Positions 33,216 to 41,716 of a DNA stretch of 64,000 nt are shown in pieces (within the stretch, counting starts at the first letter, position 1; every line of letters starts with the position of its first letter). Made by a program: the position numbers and the translations under genes. Source of the DNA: Butyrivibrio sp. CB08 (GTDB lineage: Bacteria; Bacillota; Clostridia; Lachnospirales; Lachnospiraceae). The DNA lies in NCBI RefSeq assembly GCF_003625485.1, contig NZ_RAIR01000002.1, positions 434,001 through 498,000 on the forward strand. Direction: 5' to 3'. Under the pieces are notes generated by a model that did no database searches, was not told the origin of the DNA, and saw nothing but the letters and a program-made list of their open reading frames with translations.

Positions 33216-34073
33216 TCATCCCTTTACTGCGCCGGCGATGAAACTTTCCTGAATTCTGCGGCTAAGGAACACGTAGAATATCAGTGTTGGGAATGTCGCT
33301 ATGACAAGAGCCGCACCAATTGGGCCCCAGTCTGTGGTGTAGGCACCTGAAAGAGCCTTGATACCAACTGGAAGAGTTCTATGTGCTGAGTCTGAGATAA
33401 AGACATTAGCAAACATGAACTCGTTCCAGCATTGGAGATATGAGTAGACACCAACCGTTGACACAGCAGGCTTCATCAAAGGGAGGATGATCCTGAAGAA
33501 AGTACCGGTAAGTGAACATCCATCGATCCTGGCTGCCTCATCAAGTGCGTATGGTATCTCTACCATGAATCCTGTACATATCAGAATTGACATGGACAGT
33601 GCAAATGCTGAGTAGGGAACAATAAGTGTTGAGTACTTATTGAGCCAGTGAAGTTTGGACAACACTACGTAAACAGGAACAATCGAAGCCTGAATCGGAA
33701 TGGTGAGTCCCAGCATAAAGAATGCGTTGGTAAGCTTGGAATATTTCCAGCGGATTCTTGTAATAGCGTAAGTTGCCATCATAGCAGCGAAAAGAGATAT
33801 CGCAATGGCAAGTGTTGTAACAAGAAGGCTGTTTACAAAGTAAAGGCCCATGTTACCTGTGCCCATGGCACGTGAGTAGTTGGACCAGAGCCATTCTCTT
33901 GGCAGTCCAACAATATTAGCTCCAAAAATCTCTTCGTTAGATTTAAGTGAAAATGTAAACATGAAATAGATCGGGAAGAGATTTACCAGCGCCCAGAACG
34001 CAAGGAAAATATACATCAGGGTTTTGGCGAATGGATTAGATTTTTTGATTGCGTCTTGATAGTTGTTCTCCAT
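33216..34073 (-). CDS. sugar ABC transporter permease (MalG-like)
   Basis: A 285-residue, six-helix permease with the EAA loop EAARIDGCSLTGTFFRIILP near residue 180 and the C-terminal IQESFIAGAVKG. It overlaps the other permease gene by one base. It forms the second half of the channel of the importer whose binding protein is encoded upstream. Confidence 0.94.
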   Translation of the reverse strand: MENNYQDAIKKSNPFAKTLMYIFLAFWALVNLFPIYFMFTFSLKSNEEIFGANIVGLPREWLWSNYSRAMGTGNMGLYFVNSLLVTTLAIAISLFAAMMATYAITRIRWKYSKLTNAFFMLGLTIPIQASIVPVYVVLSKLHWLNKYSTLIVPYSAFALSMSILICTGFMVEIPYALDEAARIDGCSLTGTFFRIILPLMKPAVSTVGVYSYLQCWNEFMFANVFISDSAHRTLPVGIKALSGAYTTDWGPIGAALVIATFPTLIFYVFLSRRIQESFIAGAVKG

Positions 34074-34963
34074 TATTCATCCCTCTCCCTAAATATTGCT
34101 GTTATAGCCAGTGCAAATGCAAAGCAGAGCAAAATAAGCATTACAGAAATGGTACTTCCCATTCCGTATCTGTTCCTTAAGAACAGCATGTTCTCAAGCA
34201 GTGTACTTGGAACTTCAGTGGTCTGGAATGGTCCACCTTCTGTCAGGATCCTTACAAGGTCGTATGTCTTTAAGGAACCGGTTACTGCAAAGATTACACT
34301 AACTCTGATGATAGGCTTGATGATAGGAATAACGATATACTTATCGATCTGCCATGGTGATGCTCCGTCAAGCATTGCTGCCTCACGAAGATCTGTAGAT
34401 ACTCCCTTAACTCCCGCATACATAAGGAGCATATGGTAACCAATGTACTGCCAGATAGTAGGTACAATGATTGACCAGAGAGCTGTCTTAACTTCTCCAA
34501 CCCATACGTGCTTCCAGTTTCCAAGATTAACTGCCTCAAGGAATCTGTTAAGTAAGCCGTAGTCAGGGTTATATATCTTAAGCCATAATTGGCCGATAAC
34601 CACAGTTGAGATCAAGACAGGCATAAAGAATACTGACAGGAAAAATCTCTCTTTCTTAGGACGTCTTCCAAGAAGAAGAGCCAGGAAAAGAGAAAATGGC
34701 AGCTGAACAAATACTGAGAAGAAAGCCAGTATCATTGAGTTCTTAAGGCCTGTCATGAATTTGATTGAACCGTTGGTAAACAATTCTATATAGTTGTCAA
34801 ATCCGATAAATGTTCCTTCTGAAAAGCCGTTCCAGTCATAAGTACTTCTATAAACAGAAACAGCGATAGGTGCGATCAGAATGCTGATAAACAAAAGTAA
34901 TGCAGGGAGCAGGAAGAAAAATATTGTGATCCCCTTCTGAATTTCCGCCGATTTTTTATTCAT
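34073..34963 (-). CDS. sugar ABC transporter permease (MalF-like)
   Basis: A 296-residue permease with about six helices. The EAA loop is EAAMLDGASPWQIDKYIVIP near residue 198. The ATG follows GGAAGG. An attenuating hairpin separates it from the binding-protein gene. As in the first importer of this window, no ATPase gene is included, so a shared multi-sugar ATPase is presumed. Confidence 0.94.
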   Translation of the reverse strand: MNKKSAEIQKGITIFFFLLPALLLFISILIAPIAVSVYRSTYDWNGFSEGTFIGFDNYIELFTNGSIKFMTGLKNSMILAFFSVFVQLPFSLFLALLLGRRPKKERFFLSVFFMPVLISTVVIGQLWLKIYNPDYGLLNRFLEAVNLGNWKHVWVGEVKTALWSIIVPTIWQYIGYHMLLMYAGVKGVSTDLREAAMLDGASPWQIDKYIVIPIIKPIIRVSVIFAVTGSLKTYDLVRILTEGGPFQTTEVPSTLLENMLFLRNRYGMGSTISVMLILLCFAFALAITAIFRERDE

Positions 34964-34977
34964 ACCTGTAACCTTCC

Positions 34978-35027
34978 AAAAAAATCGGTCCTTTCTGTAT
35001 TCCCGAAGAAACGCAGGAAGGACCGAT
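34978..35027 (-). terminator. attenuating terminator between binding protein and permease genes
   Basis: 14-bp stem ATCGGTCCTTCCTG / CAGAAAGGACCGAT with one mismatch, followed by seven T on the minus strand. The same arrangement is seen in the importer at 7-10.5 kb. Confidence 0.85.
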
Positions 35028-35041
35028 GTGTAGTTTAGATA

Positions 35042-36394
35042 TTACCTAATGTCTTTTGCAAGACCGTCAGTAAATGCCTGTCCGTCAACCTGGCATCCAT
35101 AAACCTGATCAACATATGAAAGATATGTGTTTGCATCGTCAGCGCTCATAGCTGTGTCGCCGAAGAGTACGAAGTTGTCTGCCTTGCTTACGATCTCAGA
35201 TACAGTCTGTGTAAGCTCGTTAACAGAAGATGTGTCGCCGTATGGTGTCCATGCAGGAAGTCCGCATCCATCAAGGTATCCATAGTGGCAGATGAGCTTA
35301 CCAAGCTCGAATGCATAGTCAGCAGCCCTCTCAGCGTTAGGTGAAGATGCTGCAACTGCAAGTGTGTCTGAAGGTCCACCGATGAGCTGTCCGAGTTTAG
35401 CCTTGTCAGCGTTGATAACTGGGAACTCACCAACTTTTACCTTAGGGAAGAACTCTTCGTTAGCTGCGAAGTCTGCGCAGTTCCATGTACCATTCATGTA
35501 GAATGCATACTTGCCAGCCATGAAGTTGTTCTTAACTTCGTCGTTTGTAAGACCGATTCCTGAAGGATCGAAGTAACCGTTTGTTACAAGGCTCTGGAAT
35601 GTGTTAACAGCGTCTGTTACATCCTGGTTAGCCCATGTAGCTCTTCCAAGGAAGATGTCGTTAAGAGTGTCAGCGCCTGCGCTCTTCTCGATTACAGACT
35701 CAAGATACTCTGTTACACACCATGTCTCTTTTCCAGCACATCCGAAAGGAATGATGCCTGCTGCTTTAAGCTTATCGCAGCACTCGATGAACTCATCATA
35801 TGTTCCAGGGATCTCTGTGTAGCCAACCTGTCCAAGAAGGTCCATGTTAGCGAAGAGACCTACGATGTTCATTGTTGTAGGAACACCATAGTGCTTGCCA
35901 TCATATGTTGTGTTGCCAAGCATGTTCTCTGGAAGCTCTGATGACCAGTTCTTGTAAGCGTCGTCAAGGCAGTAAACCTTGCCAGCGTCTACGAAGTCAC
36001 CAAGGAATGCACATGACCATGTGAAGAAGATGTCAGGCATCTCGTTAGCTGATACTGCAGCCTTAATCTTTGTCTTGTAAGACTGGTTCTCAAATGCTTC
36101 CCAAGTGAAGTTGATGTCAGGATACTTAGCCTGCATGTCAGCAATAGCTGCTTCATAAGCGTGACGGTTTGAGTCACTCTCTGTTGCGATACACCACATG
36201 TTAAGTGTGATAGGTTCGCCAGATTCTGTTGCTTCTGCTGCAGGTGCTGGCTCAGCTGCTGGCTCTGCTGCAGGTGCTGCTTCCTGCTGTGCAGGCTCTG
36301 CTGCTGGCTCTGCAGGTGCGGTTGATCCGCAAGCGGCGAGAGATAATGTCATTATTCCCGCCAACAATACTGAAACTACTCGCTTCATTTTCAT
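35042..36394 (-). CDS. sugar ABC transporter substrate-binding lipoprotein (family 1)
   Basis: A 450-residue extracellular binding protein with lipoprotein signal LSLAAC-G (residues 1-22), an Ala/Pro/Glu linker of about 35 residues and a MalE-like bilobed domain (ITLNMWCIATESDSNRH at its start). The ATG follows AAAGGAGAG. High-expression codon bias matches the other binding protein in the window. It is regulated presumably by the YesMN pair encoded downstream in the same orientation. Ligand unknown. Confidence 0.93.
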   Translation of the reverse strand: MKMKRVVSVLLAGIMTLSLAACGSTAPAEPAAEPAQQEAAPAAEPAAEPAPAAEATESGEPITLNMWCIATESDSNRHAYEAAIADMQAKYPDINFTWEAFENQSYKTKIKAAVSANEMPDIFFTWSCAFLGDFVDAGKVYCLDDAYKNWSSELPENMLGNTTYDGKHYGVPTTMNIVGLFANMDLLGQVGYTEIPGTYDEFIECCDKLKAAGIIPFGCAGKETWCVTEYLESVIEKSAGADTLNDIFLGRATWANQDVTDAVNTFQSLVTNGYFDPSGIGLTNDEVKNNFMAGKYAFYMNGTWNCADFAANEEFFPKVKVGEFPVINADKAKLGQLIGGPSDTLAVAASSPNAERAADYAFELGKLICHYGYLDGCGLPAWTPYGDTSSVNELTQTVSEIVSKADNFVLFGDTAMSADDANTYLSYVDQVYGCQVDGQAFTDGLAKDIR

Positions 36395-36424
36395 AACGTT
36401 CTCTCCTTTGTAAAATGTGTGTTT

Positions 36425-36970
36425 TTATTTTACCCTGACCATAGGCCATGGATAAGCAACCGTTAGCTCGTCTCCACTGTCGTTAAGTGCGTAGTAGAGA
36501 TATGCATCCTCAATAGGATCGTCGTACATAAGCTTGATGCAGTTTCTGGATTCATCAACGCTGTAATGTCCGTGAAAGATGTTCTCCTCAGCAAATTCCC
36601 CGTTTGCTGTGAACTGGTAGGACCAGCCGTTGTCCTGCTTCCAGACACCTACTATTGTGCCAGTGTCTTCACTGCAGAGCTCATATGTTGATTCTTCATA
36701 CAGGGTCATTTTGTCGCCATCCATCTGGTAGCGCATCTTGATGGTGTTTCCATTATCATCCGTGAGAGTGATAAAAGAATCATCCTTGTCGAAAGTGTAC
36801 TCATTCCCCTTGTAAGTACATTTTCCATTTTCAGATAGAGAAATAACAGGTTCATCCGGGTCATGGCTATAAGCCCATTCCTCTTTATGGCTTCCGCATC
36901 CTGTAAGGATTGCCACCATAGAAACAACTGTTATCCCCAAAGTGATTTTTTCTATGAACAATTTTTTCAT
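36425..36970 (-). CDS. lipoprotein with lipocalin-like repeat (DUF5640-type)
   Basis: A 181-residue lipoprotein (lipobox LTGC near residue 25). Two short beta-rich units are visible: ISLSENGKCTYKGNEYTFDKDD...MTLYEES and GVWKQDNGWSYQFTANGEFAEEN...YALNDSGDELTV. Such DUF5640-like segments occur in many Lachnospiraceae lipoproteins of unknown role. It ends 30 bp before the binding-protein start, so both may share a transcript. Confidence 0.7.
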   Translation of the reverse strand: MKKLFIEKITLGITVVSMVAILTGCGSHKEEWAYSHDPDEPVISLSENGKCTYKGNEYTFDKDDSFITLTDDNGNTIKMRYQMDGDKMTLYEESTYELCSEDTGTIVGVWKQDNGWSYQFTANGEFAEENIFHGHYSVDESRNCIKLMYDDPIEDAYLYYALNDSGDELTVAYPWPMVRVK

Positions 36971-37125
36971 ACTGATTACCTCTAAATAACGATAACCTTC
37001 CCTTACATCTAATATATTCTTTTGGGTATTTAGAATTAATGGATTTCTTTTACATTTACAAGCACATTTTTTACTTCTTTAACAGAAAATTAATGCTTTG
37101 TTATCTTTTTATATACATTTTGTAC

Positions 37126-37158
37126 AAAAAGAAAGGCACTTGCTTTTACACAAGTGCC
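37126..37158 (-). terminator. rho-independent terminator after the foldase gene
   Basis: GGCACTTG / CAAGTGCC with an 8-nt loop and a T-rich run on the minus strand. The rest of 36971-37180 is AT-rich with no gene. Confidence 0.85.
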
Positions 37159-37180
37159 AAATGTTAGTCATTTTGCTATC

Positions 37181-38233
37181 TTAATCAAAGTATTCGTTGT
37201 AAACATCCATAAGGTTTGCCGATGAAACCTGTTCATCCTCATTCAAGGTGATGCTATCCCAGAGCTTGGTGTTAAGCTGCTTGGTAAGTGTGGCAACGAA
37301 GGCGTCATACTGGGCTCCGAAGACTTCTCTTTTCCTCTTGTCCACTATCTTGACCTTGTTGGCCTCAGTCTCCTCCCTGTTGAAGGTACTGATACACTTG
37401 ATGAGAACATATCCTTCGCTGGTCTCAACGATCTCGCTTATCTCCTCTGTTCCCAGGTTGAAGGCTGCTGTCTCATAGACGCTTTCCATTCCGCCTTTGC
37501 CAAAAGAGATGGTTCCCTCGTCAGCTTCGTTGTACTCCGCCATCAGCTCTTCAAAGCTCTCATCTGCCCAGATCTTCTTGAGGATATCCCTGATGCGGTT
37601 GTAGGCTGCATTCTTTTCCCTCTCAGTAAAAGGAATCTTCTCTCCTGACTCATCAACAGAGTAGGTCTTGATGAGGATCTGCTCAACCGTGATGGTTCTC
37701 GCTTCATCGTCACTTATCTCAGGATTGATGTCCCTTATGATGTAGTCGTAGAGCTTGTTGGCAATGGCCTGCTGCTCCATGATGCTGGTGATCTCTTCCT
37801 GAGTAACACCTGCCATGGCGTCAATATCCGACTGAGACAGGCTCTCGTAATAAGCCTCAGAAGCCTGTTTTGCAAGGGACAGTTCTTCTTTGCTGAGCTC
37901 AATGCCGTTCTCTGCCGCCAGAAGATTCATTACTTTTATCTGTGCCAGCTTGGCAAGAACAGATTCCTTTAGCCTGTCCTCTACCGTTCCGGCATCAGTC
38001 TCTTTTCCCCAGATATCAGAACCAAAGGTGTCTTCATAACCCTTCTGGGTGTTCACGAGATATACCATTGCCTCCTGAAGGGAGCAGGACACATCCTCGA
38101 TCCTGAAGACAACGCCGTCGTCAAAGCCTGTGGTAAAGACTATGCGCCGGTCCAAAAGCTCCTTCGGAGCACATCCAGACAGGGTTAGTATTAAAGCAGT
38201 CATAACTGCTATAACGCTAAAATGTCGTCTCAT
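37181..38233 (-). CDS. PrsA/SurA-like peptidyl-prolyl isomerase lipoprotein
   Basis: A 350-residue lipoprotein (lipobox LSGC near residue 21) with a SurA_N-like helical part and a parvulin-type PPIase segment around 180-280 (VEQILIKTY, FEELMAEYNEADEGTISFGKGGM, EISEIVETSEGYVLIK). Such proteins fold exported proteins at the outer face of the membrane. The start overlaps the stop of the upstream FAD oxidoreductase (ATGA), a curious coupling of unrelated functions. Parvulin histidines are only partly conserved, so catalytic activity is uncertain. Confidence 0.85.
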   Translation of the reverse strand: MRRHFSVIAVMTALILTLSGCAPKELLDRRIVFTTGFDDGVVFRIEDVSCSLQEAMVYLVNTQKGYEDTFGSDIWGKETDAGTVEDRLKESVLAKLAQIKVMNLLAAENGIELSKEELSLAKQASEAYYESLSQSDIDAMAGVTQEEITSIMEQQAIANKLYDYIIRDINPEISDDEARTITVEQILIKTYSVDESGEKIPFTEREKNAAYNRIRDILKKIWADESFEELMAEYNEADEGTISFGKGGMESVYETAAFNLGTEEISEIVETSEGYVLIKCISTFNREETEANKVKIVDKRKREVFGAQYDAFVATLTKQLNTKLWDSITLNEDEQVSSANLMDVYNEYFD

Positions 38234-39633
38234 GCCTCTAATGCCTTAATGATGCTGCGTGCAACGGAAAGTCCGTTTGCACTTGCCTGCTGAAGGCCTC
38301 TTGTCACGCCGGCTCCGTCGCCGATTGCGCGAAGACCTTTTACGCTAGTCTCGAAGTCTTTGTTAACGATAACCTTATTGGAGTAGAACTTAACCTCTAC
38401 GCCGTAAAGGAGGGTCTCGTCTGAAGCAAGACCTGGTGTTACCTTATCAAGGGCCTGGATCATCTCGTCCAGATCCACCATGATCCTGTGAGGGAATACC
38501 AGTGAAAGATCGCCTGGTACTGCATCCTTAAGAGTAGGAATCAGGTTGTTTCTGCAAAGTCTCTCCTCTGTAGTTCTCCTACCGCGCTTGAAATCGCCGT
38601 AGGTCTGAACAAGGATCTTGCCACCGCAGAGCATATTTGAAAGCTCAGCGATCTTTTTGCCGTACTCGATAGGAGTCTTGAAAGGCTTGGTGAAGTTCTT
38701 GGATACAAGAAGGGCAAAGTTTGTGTTGTTGGTCTTAAACTCTTTTCCCTTATATGCGTGTCCGTTAACTACCGCAAGTCCGTTCTCGTAGTACTCAGTT
38801 GCAACCTCTCCTGAAGGATTGGTGCAGAAAGTTCTAACCTTGTCATCAAAGGTTGGTGTGTGGTAGATGAGCTTGGCCTCATAGAGGTTCTCATTGAGGA
38901 ACTGCATAACCTCGTCTCTAACTTCAACTCTTACACCAACGTCTACTGTGCCAGGCTTGGTCTCAATTCCGATCTCCTCGCACTTATCCTTGAACCAGTC
39001 AGCGCCTTCACGGCCAACTGCGCTTACGATCTCTTTGGCTGCAAAAGTCTCACCCTTATCTGTTACAACTCCTGTAGCCACGCCATCTTCAACGATGATG
39101 TCCTTGACCATTGTGTTGAACTCGATGGTTACGCCCTTTGAAAGAACGTGCTCCTGAAGACGTGAATAAATCTTGTATCCTTCCTCAGTTCCAAGGTGTC
39201 TTATTGGACACTCAACAAGCTTAAGGTTAGCGTTAATGGCCTTTCTACGGATCTCTCTGATCTCAACTTCCTTGTCAACGCCGTATACGCTTGTGTCAGC
39301 GCCAAACTTAAGATAGATCTCGTCAGACTCATGGATAAGACTTGTAGCTGCGTCATATCCAAGGATCTCTGGAAGATTTCCTCCTACATCAGGAGAAAGA
39401 GAGAGCTTACCATCTGAAAAAGCTCCCGCACCAGCAAAGCCTGTTGTGATTGAGCATGGCTGACAGCCTGCACAGGTCTTTGTAATACGCTTAGGACAGT
39501 TTCTCTTTTCAATTGATCTGCCCTTCTCGATCATAAGAACCTTAAGGTCAGGTCTTTTTTCCATAAGTTCATAGGCACAGAAAATACCGCCAGGGCCAGC
39601 GCCGATTATTATCACGTCATAATTCGTATTCAT
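38230..39633 (-). CDS. FAD-dependent oxidoreductase (NAD(P)/FAD family)
   Basis: A 467-residue flavoprotein. The dinucleotide-binding motif VIIIGAGPGGIFCAYEL is at the N-terminus, a cysteine-containing stretch (CPKRITKTCAGCQPC, about 57-71) follows, and GLRAIGDGAGVTRGLQQAS near the C-terminus completes the FAD site. Uncharacterised relatives are common in Clostridia and related to the HI0933/GidA-like group. The cysteines could hold a metal or disulfide. The ATG follows GGAGG; a GTG 13 codons upstream is in frame but contains this site. Substrate unknown. Confidence 0.85.
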   Translation of the reverse strand: MNTNYDVIIIGAGPGGIFCAYELMEKRPDLKVLMIEKGRSIEKRNCPKRITKTCAGCQPCSITTGFAGAGAFSDGKLSLSPDVGGNLPEILGYDAATSLIHESDEIYLKFGADTSVYGVDKEVEIREIRRKAINANLKLVECPIRHLGTEEGYKIYSRLQEHVLSKGVTIEFNTMVKDIIVEDGVATGVVTDKGETFAAKEIVSAVGREGADWFKDKCEEIGIETKPGTVDVGVRVEVRDEVMQFLNENLYEAKLIYHTPTFDDKVRTFCTNPSGEVATEYYENGLAVVNGHAYKGKEFKTNNTNFALLVSKNFTKPFKTPIEYGKKIAELSNMLCGGKILVQTYGDFKRGRRTTEERLCRNNLIPTLKDAVPGDLSLVFPHRIMVDLDEMIQALDKVTPGLASDETLLYGVEVKFYSNKVIVNKDFETSVKGLRAIGDGAGVTRGLQQASANGLSVARSIIKALEA

Positions 39634-39815
39634 ATATTTATTACCTCCAAAAGGAAAATTATTATAACACACATCTAAAAAAGGTCAACTGCTCTTTCAA
39701 TACCTCTATATTATAATGGCTGGAGCCCTTAATTTACACATATTTATACACTTTTTAGAAATAATTGAGTATAATGAGGATACGTCTATTCGGATAATAA
39801 TGAGGGGAATGTCGA

Positions 39816-40415
39816 ATGTATAAGAAAGTATCATCATTAATAGTACTATTTCTGGTAGCATTTCTTGCTATTCCAGTTAAGGTAAATGCCGCAGCCTTTG
39901 ACCCTGTATACTACGCAGAGCGATATCCTGATGTAGCAGCAGCTGTGGGCACAAGCCAGAGAGCACTCATAAACCACTACACAACTTTCGGTGTCTATGA
40001 GGGAAGATTCCAGAACGCCCAGGAAGAGGCTTTAGGGAAACCCCTTAACACCTACATTGACATAGACCTGGAAAACCAGCATGTCACCTACATCCTTGAC
40101 GGCAACATAGCTTTTGAGACAGACTGCGTGTCAGGAGATGTATCAAAAAACAGGGAAACTCCCACCGGAGTCTACGCCATCTACGCCCACGTTTCCGGCC
40201 AGTACCTCGAAGGCCCCACCTGGAAAAACTGGGTTGACTACTGGATGCCATTTTCTCCCGGCGGATGCGGCTTACACGATGCCACCTGGCGAAAGAAATT
40301 TGGCGGTCAGATCTACAAGACCAACGGTTCCCACGGCTGCGTCAACCTATCCCACGACGCCGCAAAAGAGCTGTTCAACATGGTGGGCATCGGAACTGTT
40401 GTAAACGTTCACTGA
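39816..40415 (+). CDS. secreted L,D-transpeptidase (YkuD domain)
   Basis: A 199-residue exported protein: signal peptide 1-24 (ending VNA), a short YERYPDVAAA repeat region (about 30-65, of the kind found in Lachnospiraceae wall proteins), then a YkuD domain with the catalytic SHGCVNL (Cys near 176) and HDA. It makes 3-3 cross-links in peptidoglycan or attaches proteins to it. RBS GAGGGG. A TATAAT at 39770-39775 may be its -10. It is monocistronic, followed by its own terminator. Confidence 0.92.
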   Translation: MYKKVSSLIVLFLVAFLAIPVKVNAAAFDPVYYAERYPDVAAAVGTSQRALINHYTTFGVYEGRFQNAQEEALGKPLNTYIDIDLENQHVTYILDGNIAFETDCVSGDVSKNRETPTGVYAIYAHVSGQYLEGPTWKNWVDYWMPFSPGGCGLHDATWRKKFGGQIYKTNGSHGCVNLSHDAAKELFNMVGIGTVVNVH

Positions 40416-40420
40416 ATAAA

Positions 40421-40460
40421 AAACAACAAGAACCGTCCCCGTGTCTTGTTGTTTATTTTT
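40421..40460 (+). terminator. rho-independent terminator after the L,D-transpeptidase gene
   Basis: AAACAACAAGA / TCTTGTTGTTT with a 12-nt GC-rich loop and a following T run. Confidence 0.85.
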
Positions 40461-40524
40461 ATGCCCCAAAATGATAATATGATAACAGGGTTATAATTAT
40501 ACATTTTAGGAGGTATTGGTTTTT

Positions 40525-41490
40525 ATGGCAATGAACAAAGTAGTAGTTGCAGGCGGTGGTGTGCTGGGTACTCAGATCGGACTCATTTGTGCTTATACAG
40601 GACATGACGTTACTTTCTGGCTTAGAAGCGAGTCTTCCATCGGGAGGACACAGCCTAAGATCGACCTTTATTCAAAGGCTATGCTGGATGACCTTGCAGC
40701 AGCTAAGAATCTGATTGGCAATCCACTGGGTGCTCTTCTTTATCCAAAGGGACTTATCACAAAGTGGGAAGGCATCACAGCTGAGCAGATCGATGCTCTC
40801 ATTGAGCAGGGTAAAAAGAATATGACCGACAACGTACATATCGAGCTTGATATGGCAAAGGCTGTTGCCGGTGCAGATATTGTTATTGAATCTATGGCAG
40901 AGGATCCGGATGCCAAGATTGATGTTTACGAGCAGATGAGAAATCTTCTCGACGAGAAGACCATCCTTGTTACCAACTCTTCGACACTTCTTCCAAGTAT
41001 GTTTGCTGAGTACACAGGAAGGCCCGAGAAATATCTTTCTCTTCACTTTGCTAACACTATCTGGAAGAACAACACTGCAGAGGTTATGGGACATCCTGGA
41101 ACAGACCCCGAGATTTACAAGCAGGTTGTTGCATTTGCAGGTGAGATCAACATGGTTTCTCTTGAGCTTCACAAAGAGCAGCCTGGCTACATCCTTAACT
41201 CCATGCTGGTTCCTTTCCTTTCAGCTGCACAGGCTCTGTGGGCTAATGAAGTTGCAGATCCTAAAACAATCGACCTCACATGGCGTCTTGCAACCGGCGC
41301 TCCAAAGGGGCCTTTCGAGATCCTTGATATCGTAGGCCTTGAGACAGCTTACAACATCAACCAGATGAAGCCCGGCGCTCAGGAAGAAGGCAATATCTAC
41401 AACAAGATCGGTAAGCTCTTAAAAGAGAAGATAGACAAGGGCGAGACCGGTATCAACAAGGGCAAGGGATTCTACGAGTACAATAAATAA
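40525..41490 (+). CDS. 3-hydroxyacyl-CoA dehydrogenase (Hbd-like)
   Basis: A 321-residue NAD-dependent enzyme converting 3-hydroxyacyl-CoA to 3-ketoacyl-CoA or the reverse. The N-terminal Rossmann motif VVVAGGGVLGTQIG, the VIESMAED and TNSSTLLPS segments, the catalytic His in SLHFAN and the C-terminal KGFYEYNK match 3-hydroxybutyryl-CoA dehydrogenases. It is somewhat longer than the clostridial butyrate enzyme (282) and monocistronic, with no thl or crt neighbour, so it may not be the main butyrate-pathway enzyme. AGGAGG lies 11 nt before this ATG; an in-frame TTG three codons upstream is an alternative start. Confidence 0.9.
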   Translation: MAMNKVVVAGGGVLGTQIGLICAYTGHDVTFWLRSESSIGRTQPKIDLYSKAMLDDLAAAKNLIGNPLGALLYPKGLITKWEGITAEQIDALIEQGKKNMTDNVHIELDMAKAVAGADIVIESMAEDPDAKIDVYEQMRNLLDEKTILVTNSSTLLPSMFAEYTGRPEKYLSLHFANTIWKNNTAEVMGHPGTDPEIYKQVVAFAGEINMVSLELHKEQPGYILNSMLVPFLSAAQALWANEVADPKTIDLTWRLATGAPKGPFEILDIVGLETAYNINQMKPGAQEEGNIYNKIGKLLKEKIDKGETGINKGKGFYEYNK

Positions 41491-41520
41491 TACGAATAAA
41501 TATTCATATTTAAAGTTAAA

Positions 41521-41545
41521 GCCGGCTCCATTGAGCCGGCTTTTT
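41521..41545 (+). terminator. rho-independent terminator after the dehydrogenase gene
   Basis: GCCGGCTC / GAGCCGGC with a CATT loop and a T run. Confidence 0.9.
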
Positions 41546-41553
41546 ACTTCTTA

Positions 41554-41667
41554 TTATTTCTGATTTACTGTCTTCTCAAAAGTCCTTGGAACATAGATAC
41601 GCTCCTCAACATAGGAGCTCACATCTTCTTGGACCTCATCAGGCTCTTTTGCCACATCTACTCCCAT
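41554..41667 (-). CDS. possible 37-residue ORF or gene remnant downstream of leuA-araC
   Basis: A frame free of stops runs from inside the end of the LeuA gene to this stop; the first ATG gives 37 residues ending VPRTFEKTVNQK. Composition (Asp/Glu/Val-rich) looks protein-like and ends just before the terminator, but no ribosome site precedes the ATG and the in-frame part upstream lacks a start codon. It may be a 3' untranslated region or the tail of a decayed gene. Confidence 0.2.
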   Translation of the reverse strand: MGVDVAKEPDEVQEDVSSYVEERIYVPRTFEKTVNQK

Positions 41668-41716
41668 CACATGTGCAATATTATCTGAGAATTTCTTTTG
41701 ATCCCTTAAATTTTTA

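Noticed and set aside
38230-39672. Upstream GTG start for the FAD oxidoreductase
   Set aside because: The 13 extra codons contain the GGAGG ribosome site of the ATG, and the Rossmann motif begins directly after that ATG.
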